A stretch of DNA of 64,000 bases from positions 84,453 to 148,452 of the forward strand of contig JAFZBS010000010.1 of assembly GCA_017561575.1 (NCBI GenBank), written 5' to 3'. The stretch is from Candidatus Saccharimonadota bacterium (GTDB lineage Bacteria; Patescibacteriota; Saccharimonadia; Saccharimonadales; Saccharimonadaceae). The notes below the pieces were generated by a model. The model was given only the letters and a program-made list of their open reading frames with translations. It was not told the DNA's origin and searched no databases. A program made the position numbers and the translations under genes. This document shows, one piece after another, positions 19,101-26,842 of the stretch (position 1 is its first letter; every line of letters starts with the position of its first letter).

Positions 19101-19488
19101 TCTCGACAGGATTAATCACCAAAATCGTTTCTATCTTGTCATACAAAAAGTCAATCGCCTCAGCAATTTTACCCGTGGTCGGACAAACCACCCATCCAAT
19201 CGCTCCTAAACTTTCCTTACATGAACGTCCACCTTCGGAGGTCGTTACCAAACTATCTGCATCAGCATCTGTTTCGTCTTCGACATCATTCTCTTCCTCT
19301 GGATTACTTTCAGTATTTTCCTCTGTAACTTCAACCTCAGTCGTTATATTAGACTCATTTGGTACAGCATACGCTGGGGTTGCATTACTGGCTACACCAA
19401 ACACCCCAAATAATAATCCCATAATACCAAAAAGACAACCAAAAATGGCTTTTTTCAATCTATTTTTTGGAAATCTTTTTGCTATCAT
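16150..19488 (-). CDS. TrbL/VirB6-like polytopic membrane protein with giant cytoplasmic tail
   Basis: 1112 residues. A signal-like hydrophobic segment (about 9-40, ending ATPAYA) precedes an acidic Glu/Thr-rich stretch. A polytopic domain (about 135-400) has five to six membrane segments in the TrbL/VirB6 style and probably forms the export channel base. The last ~700 residues are highly charged, helical and cytoplasmic, without recognisable motifs. The start at 19488 (MIAKRFPKNRLKK) is preferred because upstream in-frame ATGs sit on the -10 box; a GGGAGG lies about 22 nt upstream inside a small hairpin. Own transcription unit, divergent from the pilin genes at 19640. Confidence 0.8.
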   Translation of the reverse strand: MIAKRFPKNRLKKAIFGCLFGIMGLLFGVFGVASNATPAYAVPNESNITTEVEVTEENTESNPEEENDVEDETDADADSLVTTSEGGRSCKESLGAIGWVVCPTTGKIAEAIDFLYDKIETILVINPVEMKDGTPIYEIWKYARGITNIVFVIFLLVVVISQLTGYGITNYGIKKALPKLIVTAILVNLSFVVCLLAVDFSNVIGSSLRGVFTAVEEATIGTANIAGGVKMSSVYGAFADGTILAVGAGVIAVETGAIWMLIPTVLGAITAVVIGLVTIAMRQAVVALLIMVSPLAIVAYMLPNTEQWFKKWKQLLIRMLVFYPMFSLLFGASSLAGWAIIASSGDTFGLILGIAVQIFPLFFAWSLMKMSGTVLGTINSKLTGFMAKPLSMNRSWAESRRQATNARFLSANNVYTPSLKLRQYLSDRKIAREEETREYNEVIKNRGLAYGAMRNYRDKDGKVLSREGEETYRNIIRNIRYGRIVNRHKDNMQEGVGDLSGGNVARKARLDALDREMIRESDLAAAEVARGEDIQYRNAMGRHKRYEDAINSHFDRENEGRTDYRRHEIADREAAERRYEEVFKLMNGNEQTVQYAAASAAQAYDTQKKIVENKMQKYFELTPPTRDVEYRLAELTKKADPAKNIDAIIAGLRILNQRGDTDLLRLQLENVLESEKGVQLGTHASQAIASFLMFEVKDNDPFLRRFGKYINLETAQTYNKNKRQNANLSLEEYITGEYEDWDYGNPEHKFMRKSKRPMKVLVEGTSLDNVERTAYGNLDQMLIKTYTKNGVFDEEAYLAKRKEIETSIGPQFISASLKYLSGSEQLKNAVSFLTGYDAEKGPRWENSEDPLYHSKAAEAHFREKTMKYIQDQTPSQILGLRSDYRDALFNHLVSEYENTKMEDWSDEAILEREELIKEEAEIQTRYGDLPPEQAKAEREKDMAALRKKMAGAQFRQLLDAKGKLNQIYRTRRSGAANNAKDWVREWLDLDNEVVITQKLENDRKKLKDEYVKAKTDKKSTEGDTATEEEPRAEVYDEVKRNEFVGHIDDLWQDFRDDDEGFYDESLKYIEEQLGKESYIAEQYRRYRRDDPYADNYVLREYLKELLRDPESY

Positions 19489-19508
19489 AACCGACCAATA
19501 GTAAAAAC

Positions 19509-19528
19509 CGCCTCCCTTTTCAAGGCGT
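19509..19528 (-). promoter_or_regulatory. 5'-leader hairpin with U-run before the TrbL-like gene
   Basis: On the minus strand CGCCTT pairs with GAGGCG around a GAAAAGG loop, followed by five U. The stem contains the only Shine-Dalgarno-like GGGAGG. It could be a weak attenuator or a ribosome-site mask between the promoter (TATAAT, about 19533-19538) and the start codon. Confidence 0.4.
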
Positions 19529-19639
19529 ATCATAATTATAGCACGCATAAGCGTTTTTGTCAAGAGTATTCTCCCAAATACTTGGTCTTTTTTGCTTTTT
19601 ATGCTACTATAGTATTAACATAATAAAATGGATTTATAA

Positions 19640-20392
19640 ATGAAACAATTTTTTAAAAAAATATTTACAATCCTTGCAATAATTTTTACCGTTTCTAGCG
19701 TTTCTCTTGCCATCTCCCCTAGCCAGCCTGCTTACGCCGCTCCGCCCGCCTCTGCAGGTACATGTCGCACTATCCTTGGACTTAAATCTTGGGATTGTAA
19801 TACTAAGGCGTGGGATAGCGAAAACAATCTCAAAATGAACATTTGGATTATCGCTACAAATATTGCTAACGATATCGTCATCATCGCCGCATATCTTGTT
19901 TTAGGATACGTAATCTACGGCGGCTATCTCTATATGTTCTCTTCTGGCGACGCCAATAAAGCAGCCACCGGCAAAAAGACACTCACTCGTGCTTTCATCG
20001 GTCTTGCTATTACCATGTCATCCACTATCATCGTCAACACAATTCATATAGCTCTCCTCGGTAGTTCTGGCGCGTTTTCTGGAGACTGCGCAAGAACCCA
20101 GTGCGTTGATCCTAATGTCCTTGTCACCAATCTTATTCAATGGGTCGTCGGCATAGCTGGTGTCGTTGCAGCCGTCTTCGTTGTCATTGGTGGGGTTAGT
20201 TATATTACCGCATCCGGCGATGCAAACAAACTTCAAAAAGCCAAAACCACCATCATTTATGCCGTCATCGGCCTCATCATTGTCGCTTTCGCTGAAATAA
20301 TCACCGCTTTCGTCAGCAACGCAATTCGCGAAGCCAACACCGGTTATAACGATTCAACAATAATAGCAAAGGAGCTCAATGAAAAATACTAA
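19640..20392 (+). CDS. Tandem VirB2-like pilin protein (two pilin units)
   Basis: 250 residues with a signal peptide (about 1-35, ending AYA). It contains two consecutive copies of the two-helix pilin unit. The first has GGYLYMFSSGDANK followed by LTRAFIGL; the second has GGVSYITASGDANK followed by IIYAVIGL. Cys pairs (TCRTIL, WDCN, GDCARTQC) lie in the outer segments. This is an internal duplication of the T4SS-pilin unit seen singly in neighbours. Probably a surface filament subunit or a membrane scaffold. It overlaps the next gene by 14 bp, so the two are co-translated. Confidence 0.75.
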   Translation: MKQFFKKIFTILAIIFTVSSVSLAISPSQPAYAAPPASAGTCRTILGLKSWDCNTKAWDSENNLKMNIWIIATNIANDIVIIAAYLVLGYVIYGGYLYMFSSGDANKAATGKKTLTRAFIGLAITMSSTIIVNTIHIALLGSSGAFSGDCARTQCVDPNVLVTNLIQWVVGIAGVVAAVFVVIGGVSYITASGDANKLQKAKTTIIYAVIGLIIVAFAEIITAFVSNAIREANTGYNDSTIIAKELNEKY

Positions 20393-20771
20393 AAAAACGT
20401 TAACCACTTTAGTTGCATCCCTGTCTATGATGGGGCTAAGCGTCGTTAATACCGCCACTACTCATGCGCTAAACGATATTTGCAGCAGCTCTGCTCCTCA
20501 CGATGTCAAAGAGGCGGCCGGTTGTTTTAGCAGTGGCAATCTTAGTAACGTTGTCGTTAACATAATCAATATCGTAATCGGCCTTCTTGGTATTGTTGCC
20601 GTAATCTTCATTATTGTTGGTGGCGTCACCTACATGACCTCCCGCGGTGATGCTGCTAAAACCAAAAAAGCCAAAGACACCATCCTCTATGCCTGCATCG
20701 GGCTCGTTGTCTGCGCTCTTGCCTTCGTCATCGTAAACTTTGCCATCAATATTATTAATAGAGCTAATTAG
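20379..20771 (+). CDS. VirB2-like pilin, 130 aa
   Basis: Signal peptide (about 1-31, ending THA), short Cys-containing segment (DICSSSAP, AAGCFSSG), then two transmembrane helices around the basic loop GGVTYMTSRGDAAKTKKAKDTILYACIGL. This matches the T4SS-pilin (VirB2/TrbC-like) layout and is close in sequence to the 98-aa protein at 23305. The ATG overlaps the 19640 gene by 14 bp with GGAG upstream. Convergent with the gene at 20764 (8 bp overlap). Confidence 0.8.
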   Translation: MKNTKKTLTTLVASLSMMGLSVVNTATTHALNDICSSSAPHDVKEAAGCFSSGNLSNVVVNIINIVIGLLGIVAVIFIIVGGVTYMTSRGDAAKTKKAKDTILYACIGLVVCALAFVIVNFAINIINRAN

Positions 20772-22152
20772 GCGTAAAAATATAATACCCTTTTCCTTCA
20801 CCAATATAGTTTTTTGTCGGCATCGCACCAGCAAAAACATGTTCTATGTAACCCTTTTCTAAAAGTGCATCATAAATTTCCTTATACTCATAAAGATACC
20901 ACTCACCAATTACAAAAACCGCATCCTCATTAAGAAGCAAACTCATATCCTGCACATATCCATTATTCTTCTTAAACTGCCAAAAACACTTCTCCGAATT
21001 TTGGTTATTATAAATGTTATGATCAAAATATGGCTGAAGCGCCACTACATCAAACCCAAGACCATAAATCGTCTTAAAATCATTCTGTTTAATAAAACTT
21101 GCTGCATCCTTCGAACCAGAATAATTATTATTTATATCATAATTGATACTCGCCCCAGACCAAAGAATTTGCACCAAACATATCGTTGTTAGCATTATTT
21201 TAATCACGGAATTCTTATTAATCATATTATTCATCATAAAGGCTGCAAAAATCAGAATTGTAATTATACCAATATGCCAAATCTCCGATTTTAAAAAGAT
21301 GTGCTCCAACAAAACCGGCATGAACAGAATACTTAAATCAATTGTCTTTCTTACCGGATCCTTTTCCTTAGACAGCGCAACTCCCACAACCAAAAAGAAT
21401 ACTATCGTTATTATTACAGACCCCACCATAGATAATTTTTGACTACCCACAGTCGCCTGATAAAAAACATTAAATATACTACTAGGGTGGTGCGGATTAA
21501 ATATACAATCACTGCTCGGATAAATCACGATAAAAGTCCCTATCAAGGCAAAAAGCAACATAGACAAGACAGTAATCTCTCTTTTTTTAATTTTCTTTCG
21601 TCTTATTACATAAAGCACATCGATTAGCCACAATCCTCCTGCAATCAACAAAGTATAAGAACAAATACTCATTAAAAAAAGTAGCGCCAAAGAATAAGAA
21701 ATCCACTTTTTATCCCTTTCACGATAAACACTGATAGTCCACATCATCGCCGGGAAAACCATACAGTAACTTCGCGCCACCACCGTATACTGAAATAGTA
21801 TAAAATAGGTAAACGGTAGCAACACCTTAATATACCAAGGAGCTTTTACTCTAAATTCAAAAATCACCAACCCGATCACTGTAAAAATTAGCGGCAACAA
21901 AAAGAATGTTTCATAAGTCCCACCTATCGATATAAACATTTTGATAATAATAAACCACGTCGGGGTAGTCCCTTCATATTTAGCCGTCTTAACTATTTCC
22001 ACCAAAGAATTATCCCTAGCGATTAAAAAAGATTGCGCTTCGTCACTCCACGGTTCATGCACTCTCGACAAAAGCACCACAATCACCACAAACAATACTA
22101 TTATAGTAATTTTGCCGAGTAACCTTATTCTGCGTTTTTTTACATCATCCAT
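20764..22152 (-). CDS. Polytopic membrane protein, GT-C glycosyltransferase-like
   Basis: 462 residues, about 10 or more transmembrane helices. After the first helix comes EPWSDEAQSFLIARD, an acidic DEA motif at the position typical of GT-C (PMT/ArnT-like) glycosyltransferases that use lipid-linked sugars. The C-terminus forms a small soluble domain. The start overlaps the end of the epimerase gene by 13 bp, so both are in one operon. Possible role: transfer of a sugar to a surface polymer or protein; acceptor unknown. Confidence 0.65.
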   Translation of the reverse strand: MDDVKKRRIRLLGKITIIVLFVVIVVLLSRVHEPWSDEAQSFLIARDNSLVEIVKTAKYEGTTPTWFIIIKMFISIGGTYETFFLLPLIFTVIGLVIFEFRVKAPWYIKVLLPFTYFILFQYTVVARSYCMVFPAMMWTISVYRERDKKWISYSLALLFLMSICSYTLLIAGGLWLIDVLYVIRRKKIKKREITVLSMLLFALIGTFIVIYPSSDCIFNPHHPSSIFNVFYQATVGSQKLSMVGSVIITIVFFLVVGVALSKEKDPVRKTIDLSILFMPVLLEHIFLKSEIWHIGIITILIFAAFMMNNMINKNSVIKIMLTTICLVQILWSGASINYDINNNYSGSKDAASFIKQNDFKTIYGLGFDVVALQPYFDHNIYNNQNSEKCFWQFKKNNGYVQDMSLLLNEDAVFVIGEWYLYEYKEIYDALLEKGYIEHVFAGAMPTKNYIGEGKGYYIFTPN

Positions 22153-23189
22153 TTAAGCAACCTGATTATACCCATCTTCGCATTTTTCTTGTGCGCTGAA
22201 ACATTCTCTCGTTTCTCTATTTCTTGTCTATTGTCGTGATAATACATATATGCCTTATAAAGCATCTCCTCATTTGTCAAAGTTGGCTTAAACGAAAGTT
22301 CTTTTTTAATCTTCGTTGTGTCAAACACAAAACTTGACGAAATCATCTTATATTGATACGGCCCCAGCGGAGATATATGCAGCATAAAGCACGTCTTCAT
22401 CGCTAAAACCATCGGAGCCTTCGGAAAATGAAACAATCTAGATTTAGAACCAGATTTTTTTATCACATAACTATACACATCATTAAATGATTTAACATCC
22501 TCAGAACCAATGTTAAAAATCGTGGTCCCCTTGTAGTCCAAAGCTTTTTTCATTGCCGCGACCATATCCTTAGCATAAATAAACTGATATCTATTTTTGC
22601 CATTTCCAACTAATGGTATTTTTTTATTATCATCAATAAATTCAAATAACAAACTAAGCAGCCCGAGTCTCCCTTCGTCAATAATCGTCGGGCTTCTAAA
22701 AATCACCGAATCAAGTTTGTCTTTATATTTTAATAATATCTTTTCCCCTTCCCATTTCGATTTTCCATAGATTTCCACTGGCTCTGGTTTTTCGTCCTCA
22801 GTCACCGGCGCGTCAAAACTTCTCCCCCACAAACAATTACTCGATATAAAGAATAATTTCTTACATTTATTCTGAATAGCAAACCTGGCAACATTTTCAG
22901 TACCGACTACATTTGAAGTCCACAGCTCTTTCTTATCCTTTACTTCATGCGCCAGCAAAGCCGCACAATGAAAAACTGCATCAAACTTATATTCCTTATT
23001 AATCTTATTCAGTATTTTTTTATCACGAATATCACCACGTATAGGTGTAAAATTCTTATGGACAAAGTCATCCTCTTCTAAATCTATACTTACCACCTTG
23101 TTTCCATCCGCAAGTAATTCCTGCTTCAAGATACTACCAAAGAACCCTGCGCCGCCAGTCACGAAAAAACATTTACCTTCTCGACTCAT
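22140..23189 (-). CDS. NAD-dependent epimerase/dehydratase (extended SDR)
   Basis: Rossmann-fold nucleotide-sugar epimerase or dehydratase. N-terminal TGGAGFFGS (about 10-18), Asp after strand 2 (SIDLEED), catalytic YGKSK (YxxxK) after ISSNCLWG. 349 residues from the ATG at 23189, chosen because TGgTATAAT ends 6 nt upstream (leaderless). An in-frame upstream ATG precedes the -10 and is rejected. The substrate cannot be named from sequence alone. Co-transcribed with the GT-C-like gene. Confidence 0.8.
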   Translation of the reverse strand: MSREGKCFFVTGGAGFFGSILKQELLADGNKVVSIDLEEDDFVHKNFTPIRGDIRDKKILNKINKEYKFDAVFHCAALLAHEVKDKKELWTSNVVGTENVARFAIQNKCKKLFFISSNCLWGRSFDAPVTEDEKPEPVEIYGKSKWEGEKILLKYKDKLDSVIFRSPTIIDEGRLGLLSLLFEFIDDNKKIPLVGNGKNRYQFIYAKDMVAAMKKALDYKGTTIFNIGSEDVKSFNDVYSYVIKKSGSKSRLFHFPKAPMVLAMKTCFMLHISPLGPYQYKMISSSFVFDTTKIKKELSFKPTLTNEEMLYKAYMYYHDNRQEIEKRENVSAHKKNAKMGIIRLLKWMM

Positions 23190-23195
23190 ACAATT

Positions 23196-23204
23196 ATTAT
23201 ACCA
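23196..23204 (-). promoter_or_regulatory. Extended -10 promoter, leaderless, of the epimerase
   Basis: TGgTATAAT on the minus strand, 6 nt before the ATG at 23189; decides the start codon. Confidence 0.7.
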
Positions 23205-23304
23205 GTTGTTTGTTATCACAATTCAATAATCTCTTCCAAAATTAAGTGTTGCATTTTTTAATAATTAGTTATACAATTAAGTTAAGGTAATAAAAGGAAT
23301 TAAA

Positions 23305-23601
23305 ATGAATAATCTTCTTACTAAATTAGCAGCAGCTAACATCCCAACGTTTCAAAATGAAACGTCACAGTTTGATGTTAGCATTCAAAACATTCTTAAT
23401 ATCGTAATTGGTTTACTTGGTATCGTAGCTGTAGTAGTCATCATTATCGGTGGTGTCACTTATATGACTTCATCTGGTGACGCTGGCAAAGTCAAAAAAG
23501 CCAAAGACACCATCCTTTACGGCGTTATTGGTCTCGTCGTTGTCGCATTGGCCTATGCTATCGTCAACTTCGTCATTACTGGCATCATCAACAAGAGCTA
23601 A
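23305..23601 (+). CDS. VirB2-like pilin, 98 aa
   Basis: Shortest member of the local family. It has no clear cleavable signal peptide, but an N-terminal ~28-residue polar segment is followed by two helices with loop GGVTYMTSSGDAGKVKKAKDTILYGVIGL, differing from the 20379 protein at only a few loop positions. AAAGGA lies before the ATG. Stand-alone gene with a strong bidirectional terminator at 23617-23645. Predicted T4SS-like pilin or membrane subunit. Confidence 0.78.
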   Translation: MNNLLTKLAAANIPTFQNETSQFDVSIQNILNIVIGLLGIVAVVVIIIGGVTYMTSSGDAGKVKKAKDTILYGVIGLVVVALAYAIVNFVITGIINKS

Positions 23602-23616
23602 TTAAAACTAAGATTT

Positions 23617-23645
23617 AAAATCCCCTTTAAAAAGGGGATTTTTTA
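23617..23645. terminator. Bidirectional terminator
   Basis: AAAATCCCC pairs with GGGGATTTT around a short A/T loop and continues into T6. It serves the pilin gene at 23305 and the convergent gene at 23643, whose stop codon lies in the T-run. Confidence 0.85.
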
Positions 23646-25097
23646 TTTGAGGCGCCTTAGCAATTTGAACCCCTCGTCTTCGTTAGAATAAAGCACCTCA
23701 TAATCCTCACTCCTCATTTTATACATTCCCGCATCATGAGCATCCGCGAGCAAATAGTCAAAATCATATTTATTCAAGAATTCCTCGAGTTCCATTCTTC
23801 CTAATATAAAATTATTCCACTCCTTCAAAATATCATCTTTCAAAAATACCTCCGCTCTTGGATCTAAAAAGGGTTTATATCCTCTATATTCCGCATACCC
23901 TCCCCAGTTATAACCAGTGTATATTTTTAAAGTATCCTTGTCTTCACCATTTTGCTCAACTGAAGCATCCAATACGTCGATGGCTTCAACCAAAGCCATT
24001 CGGGGATGGTTTTCCACACTACTTGGTATTGTCAATAATAAAACCATTGCAACACATGTCGCCGTTATTCCACACCATGTCATCATTGCACGCCTCGCCT
24101 TAGCATCTTCAATCACTTTTTCTACTCTTACATTTTTATACATCAAAGCCATCGGTAGAAGCATCACGAGTATAAACTGGCTTAAACCCTTCACCGTGTT
24201 AAGCCCAAGCGCAAGAAACCCAAGATAAAGCAATATATACCTCACTCTAATCTGCTTTTTATTCCCAAAGAGATATAGCACCATGCTCGAAGCAATTGCT
24301 AAAAACAGTATTATATTATATGCCGATCTTAAATTAAACGGTCTCATTTCATCAACCATATTGACAATTTCTGTCGCTCCATAACTTGTAAAAATAAAAG
24401 TCACCATTTTATAGCCATACGGATTCAAAAAACCAACAAGAAAAGCTATCAACCCCACAATTACAATTGGTTTCTTTCTATAACCCTGAAGATGCAATTT
24501 GGGTTTTTTAATGCCGTCTACAAAATATGCCCCCATTACTAAAAATATCATCCACCACAACGAACCGTGCATATTGATTTGAATAAACGATAAAACTGGT
24601 ATCCACCAAAGATATTTCATCTTATTCGTTTTAATATAAAGCTCCATTACATAAATCACTGCAAGAAACACCGTGTAGCTCACCATTTGCGCTCTCGTAG
24701 TCACAAACCCTGGTATCAGCAGTAAATCAACCACTATCATAACAAGAAGCGACAAATTCACATTCTTATTACTAAGAAGCATGCAAATCTTATATATCAA
24801 AAACATTATCAAAATATTTAGCCCTAGCATCATTAAATATAACCCGACCGGCCCCAAAGCCGAGTAAACCCACCAAAAAATCACGGCAAATCCATATTGT
24901 TGCACCGTAAGGTCAAGACCTTGGTGCATCGATAAAACATCCGTATAAAAAACTCCATTCTCGGCAATATATCTCCCCTCCGCCAGCACAAACCAAGTGT
25001 CATTATCCAAAGTTCCTACAAACATCAAAGTAAAAATCGTTGGTAAAAGAAAGGCTGCCAAATATTTTAAAACTGAACTAATTCTTTTCTCTTCCAT
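23643..25097 (-). CDS. Polytopic membrane protein, GT-C-like, unknown substrate
   Basis: 484 residues with about ten transmembrane helices. An early extracytoplasmic loop (NDTWFVLAEGRYIAENG) and a soluble C-terminal tail (FDYLLADAHDAGMY and LLRRLK) are both common in GT-C glycosyltransferase-like proteins. No decisive catalytic motif. The start at 25097 follows TGaTATAAT by 7 nt without a Shine-Dalgarno; the in-frame ATG 8 codons upstream lies on the -10 box. Single-gene unit between two terminators. Confidence 0.6.
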   Translation of the reverse strand: MEEKRISSVLKYLAAFLLPTIFTLMFVGTLDNDTWFVLAEGRYIAENGVFYTDVLSMHQGLDLTVQQYGFAVIFWWVYSALGPVGLYLMMLGLNILIMFLIYKICMLLSNKNVNLSLLVMIVVDLLLIPGFVTTRAQMVSYTVFLAVIYVMELYIKTNKMKYLWWIPVLSFIQINMHGSLWWMIFLVMGAYFVDGIKKPKLHLQGYRKKPIVIVGLIAFLVGFLNPYGYKMVTFIFTSYGATEIVNMVDEMRPFNLRSAYNIILFLAIASSMVLYLFGNKKQIRVRYILLYLGFLALGLNTVKGLSQFILVMLLPMALMYKNVRVEKVIEDAKARRAMMTWCGITATCVAMVLLLTIPSSVENHPRMALVEAIDVLDASVEQNGEDKDTLKIYTGYNWGGYAEYRGYKPFLDPRAEVFLKDDILKEWNNFILGRMELEEFLNKYDFDYLLADAHDAGMYKMRSEDYEVLYSNEDEGFKLLRRLK

Positions 25098-25104
25098 AAT
25101 ACCA

Positions 25105-25113
25105 ATTATATCA
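25105..25113 (-). promoter_or_regulatory. Extended -10 promoter, leaderless, of the gene at 23643
   Basis: TGaTATAAT on the minus strand, 7 nt before ATG 25097, starting directly after the U-run of the hsp20 terminator. Confidence 0.7.
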
Positions 25114-25146
25114 AAAAACAACTCCCTTAATGAGAGTTGTTTTTTT
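25113..25146 (-). terminator. Terminator of hsp20
   Basis: Stem ACAACTC/GAGTTGT with a short mismatched loop, A6 and T6 flanks. Ends hsp20 six bases after its stop codon. Confidence 0.8.
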
Positions 25147-25151
25147 GCAAA

Positions 25152-25646
25152 TTACTGGATAGCAATTTTCTTTGGCGCTTCTGTCTTTTCTTTTTCAAAT
25201 GAGATTGTTAGAACACCATCTTTAAGCTCAGCTTTTACGCTATTTTCATCTTCGCGTACAGGCACTGGTAAAGCAATCGTACGCGAGAATTCACCCCAAT
25301 AACATTCCTGGATATGCCATTTAGTGGTTTGCTCTTCTTCGCCACCGGACAATATACCTGAGATAGTCAAAATATTATCGGAAATACTAACATCAAGATC
25401 AGACTTTGAGATGCCAGCAGTCCTTGCTTTAACTACTAATTTGTCGGCGGTCTCATAGACATCTACAGCGAGTTGTCCTGGGAAGTCGTCGGCATTTTCC
25501 CACTCATCTTCTGTTGATTCGCTAACCGGAGCAGGTGCCTGTTCTTCCTGTGTTTCCGCTGGAGCCGCGAGTTCTTCATCTCCGCCCAGGAAAGCAGCAG
25601 CCAGGTCGTCTTCCATCAGCAAATCGTCACTGTTTGTACGAGCCAT
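25152..25646 (-). CDS. Small heat-shock protein (Hsp20/alpha-crystallin)
   Basis: ATP-independent holdase. 164 residues from ATG 25646, which has GGAGG at ideal spacing. The longer in-frame extension is untranslated leader. An acidic N-terminal arm rich in Glu/Ala/Pro (1-65) precedes the alpha-crystallin domain with QLAVDVYETADKLVVKARTAG, the loop WGEFSRTIALPVPV and the signature LKDGVLTISFEK. The C-terminal tail lacks an obvious IxI motif. Promoter -35 TTGATT, 17 bp, -10 TATAAT on the minus strand, overlapping a 19-bp palindrome shared with divergent comF. No CIRCE here. Confidence 0.88.
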   Translation of the reverse strand: MARTNSDDLLMEDDLAAAFLGGDEELAAPAETQEEQAPAPVSESTEDEWENADDFPGQLAVDVYETADKLVVKARTAGISKSDLDVSISDNILTISGILSGGEEEQTTKWHIQECYWGEFSRTIALPVPVREDENSVKAELKDGVLTISFEKEKTEAPKKIAIQ

Positions 25647-25667
25647 ATTTCCTCCACTTATATTGTT

Positions 25668-25686
25668 ATGCTTTATTATAAAGCAT
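25668..25686. promoter_or_regulatory. 19-bp palindrome in the divergent hsp20/comF promoter
   Basis: A perfect palindrome of 9-bp arms (ATGCTTTAT / ATAAAGCAT) around one central base covers the hsp20 -10 box. Possible operator for an unidentified regulator; it could also be chance in AT-rich promoter DNA. Confidence 0.4.
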
Positions 25687-25710
25687 TTTAGTAGTAAAAT
25701 CAAGATAATT

Positions 25711-26394
25711 ATGAGTTTTATTGTAAAAAACACAACACTAATAAACCCCTTAGACCTCATCGCACCACATTCGTGTAGGGGTTGCGGAAGCCTAGGTGAC
25801 CCACTTTGTAAATGTTGTAAAAAATACATCATTAATAATCACATCAATATTTGTCCGAATTGTAAAACCAAAATAAAACATAATAAATGTCCAAATTGTA
25901 AGAATCTGCCACCTACTTATACAATAGGTTTCCGAGAGGGTTTATTAAATAAGCTCATCCATGACTACAAGTATCAACCCACACGCGCCCTAGGCAAAAC
26001 TTTTGCCCATCTTCTAGACTCTATCCTGCCAAACATTAACGACGCAATTCTCGTCCCCCTTCCTACCGCCACCAATCACATTCGAAGCCGCGGCTTCGAC
26101 CATACCTATCTCATCGCCAAACATCTAGCTCGTCTTCGTAAGTACAAAGTAAAAAAACTCCTTCTTCGCACCAAAAACACCGTTCAGGTTGGCTCCGATA
26201 AAAAAACGCGCTTCCTTCAAGCTGAAAACGCCTTCACAATTAACCACACAATTAAATCATCTCACCAATCCACCTACATTCTCTTTGATGACGTCTGGAC
26301 TACCGGCGCATCTATGAAAACAGCAATCAAAAAACTAAAAGAAGCTAATATTAAAAATATAGTAGTTGTGCTGTTAGCAGTGAGTAGAATTTAG
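25711..26394 (+). CDS. comF: ComF-family phosphoribosyltransferase-like protein
   Basis: Competence-associated protein needed for DNA uptake in naturally transformable bacteria. 227 residues. Two CxxC zinc-ribbon pairs at the N-terminus (SCRGCG, CKCCKKY, CPNCKTK, CPNCKN) lead into the PRTase-like fold, with VPLPTATNHIRSRGFDH and the PRPP-loop-like LFDDVWTTGAS. The start at 25711 is used; a TTG 48 bp upstream lies in the promoter. TAAAAT (25695-25700) lies 10 nt before the ATG. The 3' end overlaps the convergent pilin gene by 21 bp. Confidence 0.87.
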   Translation: MSFIVKNTTLINPLDLIAPHSCRGCGSLGDPLCKCCKKYIINNHINICPNCKTKIKHNKCPNCKNLPPTYTIGFREGLLNKLIHDYKYQPTRALGKTFAHLLDSILPNINDAILVPLPTATNHIRSRGFDHTYLIAKHLARLRKYKVKKLLLRTKNTVQVGSDKKTRFLQAENAFTINHTIKSSHQSTYILFDDVWTTGASMKTAIKKLKEANIKNIVVVLLAVSRI

Positions 26395-26781
26395 AATCAA
26401 GCTTGTTTCTTCGCTCTTTGGCAAAGCAGAAATTACAAAGTTTACAATCGCAAAAGCGAGGAAACAGATAACCAACCCGATAATTGCATAAAGCACGGTA
26501 TTTTTAGCATCAGTCACCTTCTTTGAGTCACCACCAGACACTACGTACTTAATACCACCAATGATAAGCATAATTACAGCAATAATACCAACTATGTACA
26601 AAATAACATTCGTTACCTGGCGGAAAACACCTGTGTCACCAAAAAGCTCAGATGGACAACCATCACACTGTGCAGCCTGTGCCCCTTCCTGTAATGTCAA
26701 AGCCGAAGCGCTAGCAACGGTCACTACAGTAAATAAACCGCAAATTAACACTGGTAAAACAATCTTTAATAATTTCTTCAT
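26374..26781 (-). CDS. VirB2-like pilin, 135 aa
   Basis: Signal peptide (about 1-27, ending ASA), a CxxC pair in QCDGCPSEL, then two helices around GGIKYVVSGGDSKKVTDAKNTVLYAIIGL, the family loop with more divergence than the 20379/23305 pair. C-terminal polar tail ending in Cys. TGaTATAAT (26788-26796) ends 6 nt before the ATG, with AAGG inside the six bases, so leaderless or nearly so. Predicted T4SS-type pilin. Confidence 0.78.
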   Translation of the reverse strand: MKKLLKIVLPVLICGLFTVVTVASASALTLQEGAQAAQCDGCPSELFGDTGVFRQVTNVILYIVGIIAVIMLIIGGIKYVVSGGDSKKVTDAKNTVLYAIIGLVICFLAFAIVNFVISALPKSEETSLILNSTHC

Positions 26782-26787
26782 GCCTTA

Positions 26788-26796
26788 ATTATATCA
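26788..26796 (-). promoter_or_regulatory. Extended -10 promoter of the pilin at 26374
   Basis: TGaTATAAT on the minus strand, 6 nt before ATG 26781. Confidence 0.65.
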
Positions 26797-26842
26797 CATA
26801 TATAATTATTATGCAATAAGAAGTCGCGAAAACGCTTTTTGA

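Noticed and set aside
19564..19592. Plus-strand hairpin GAGTATT/AATACTT with T-run
   Set aside because: No plus-strand gene lies upstream to terminate and the stem is weak. It may only limit antisense reading.
25647..25832. Hydrophobic N-terminal extension of Hsp20
   Set aside because: The GGAGG-preceded ATG at 25646 and the promoter position rule it out; the region is promoter and comF coding sequence.
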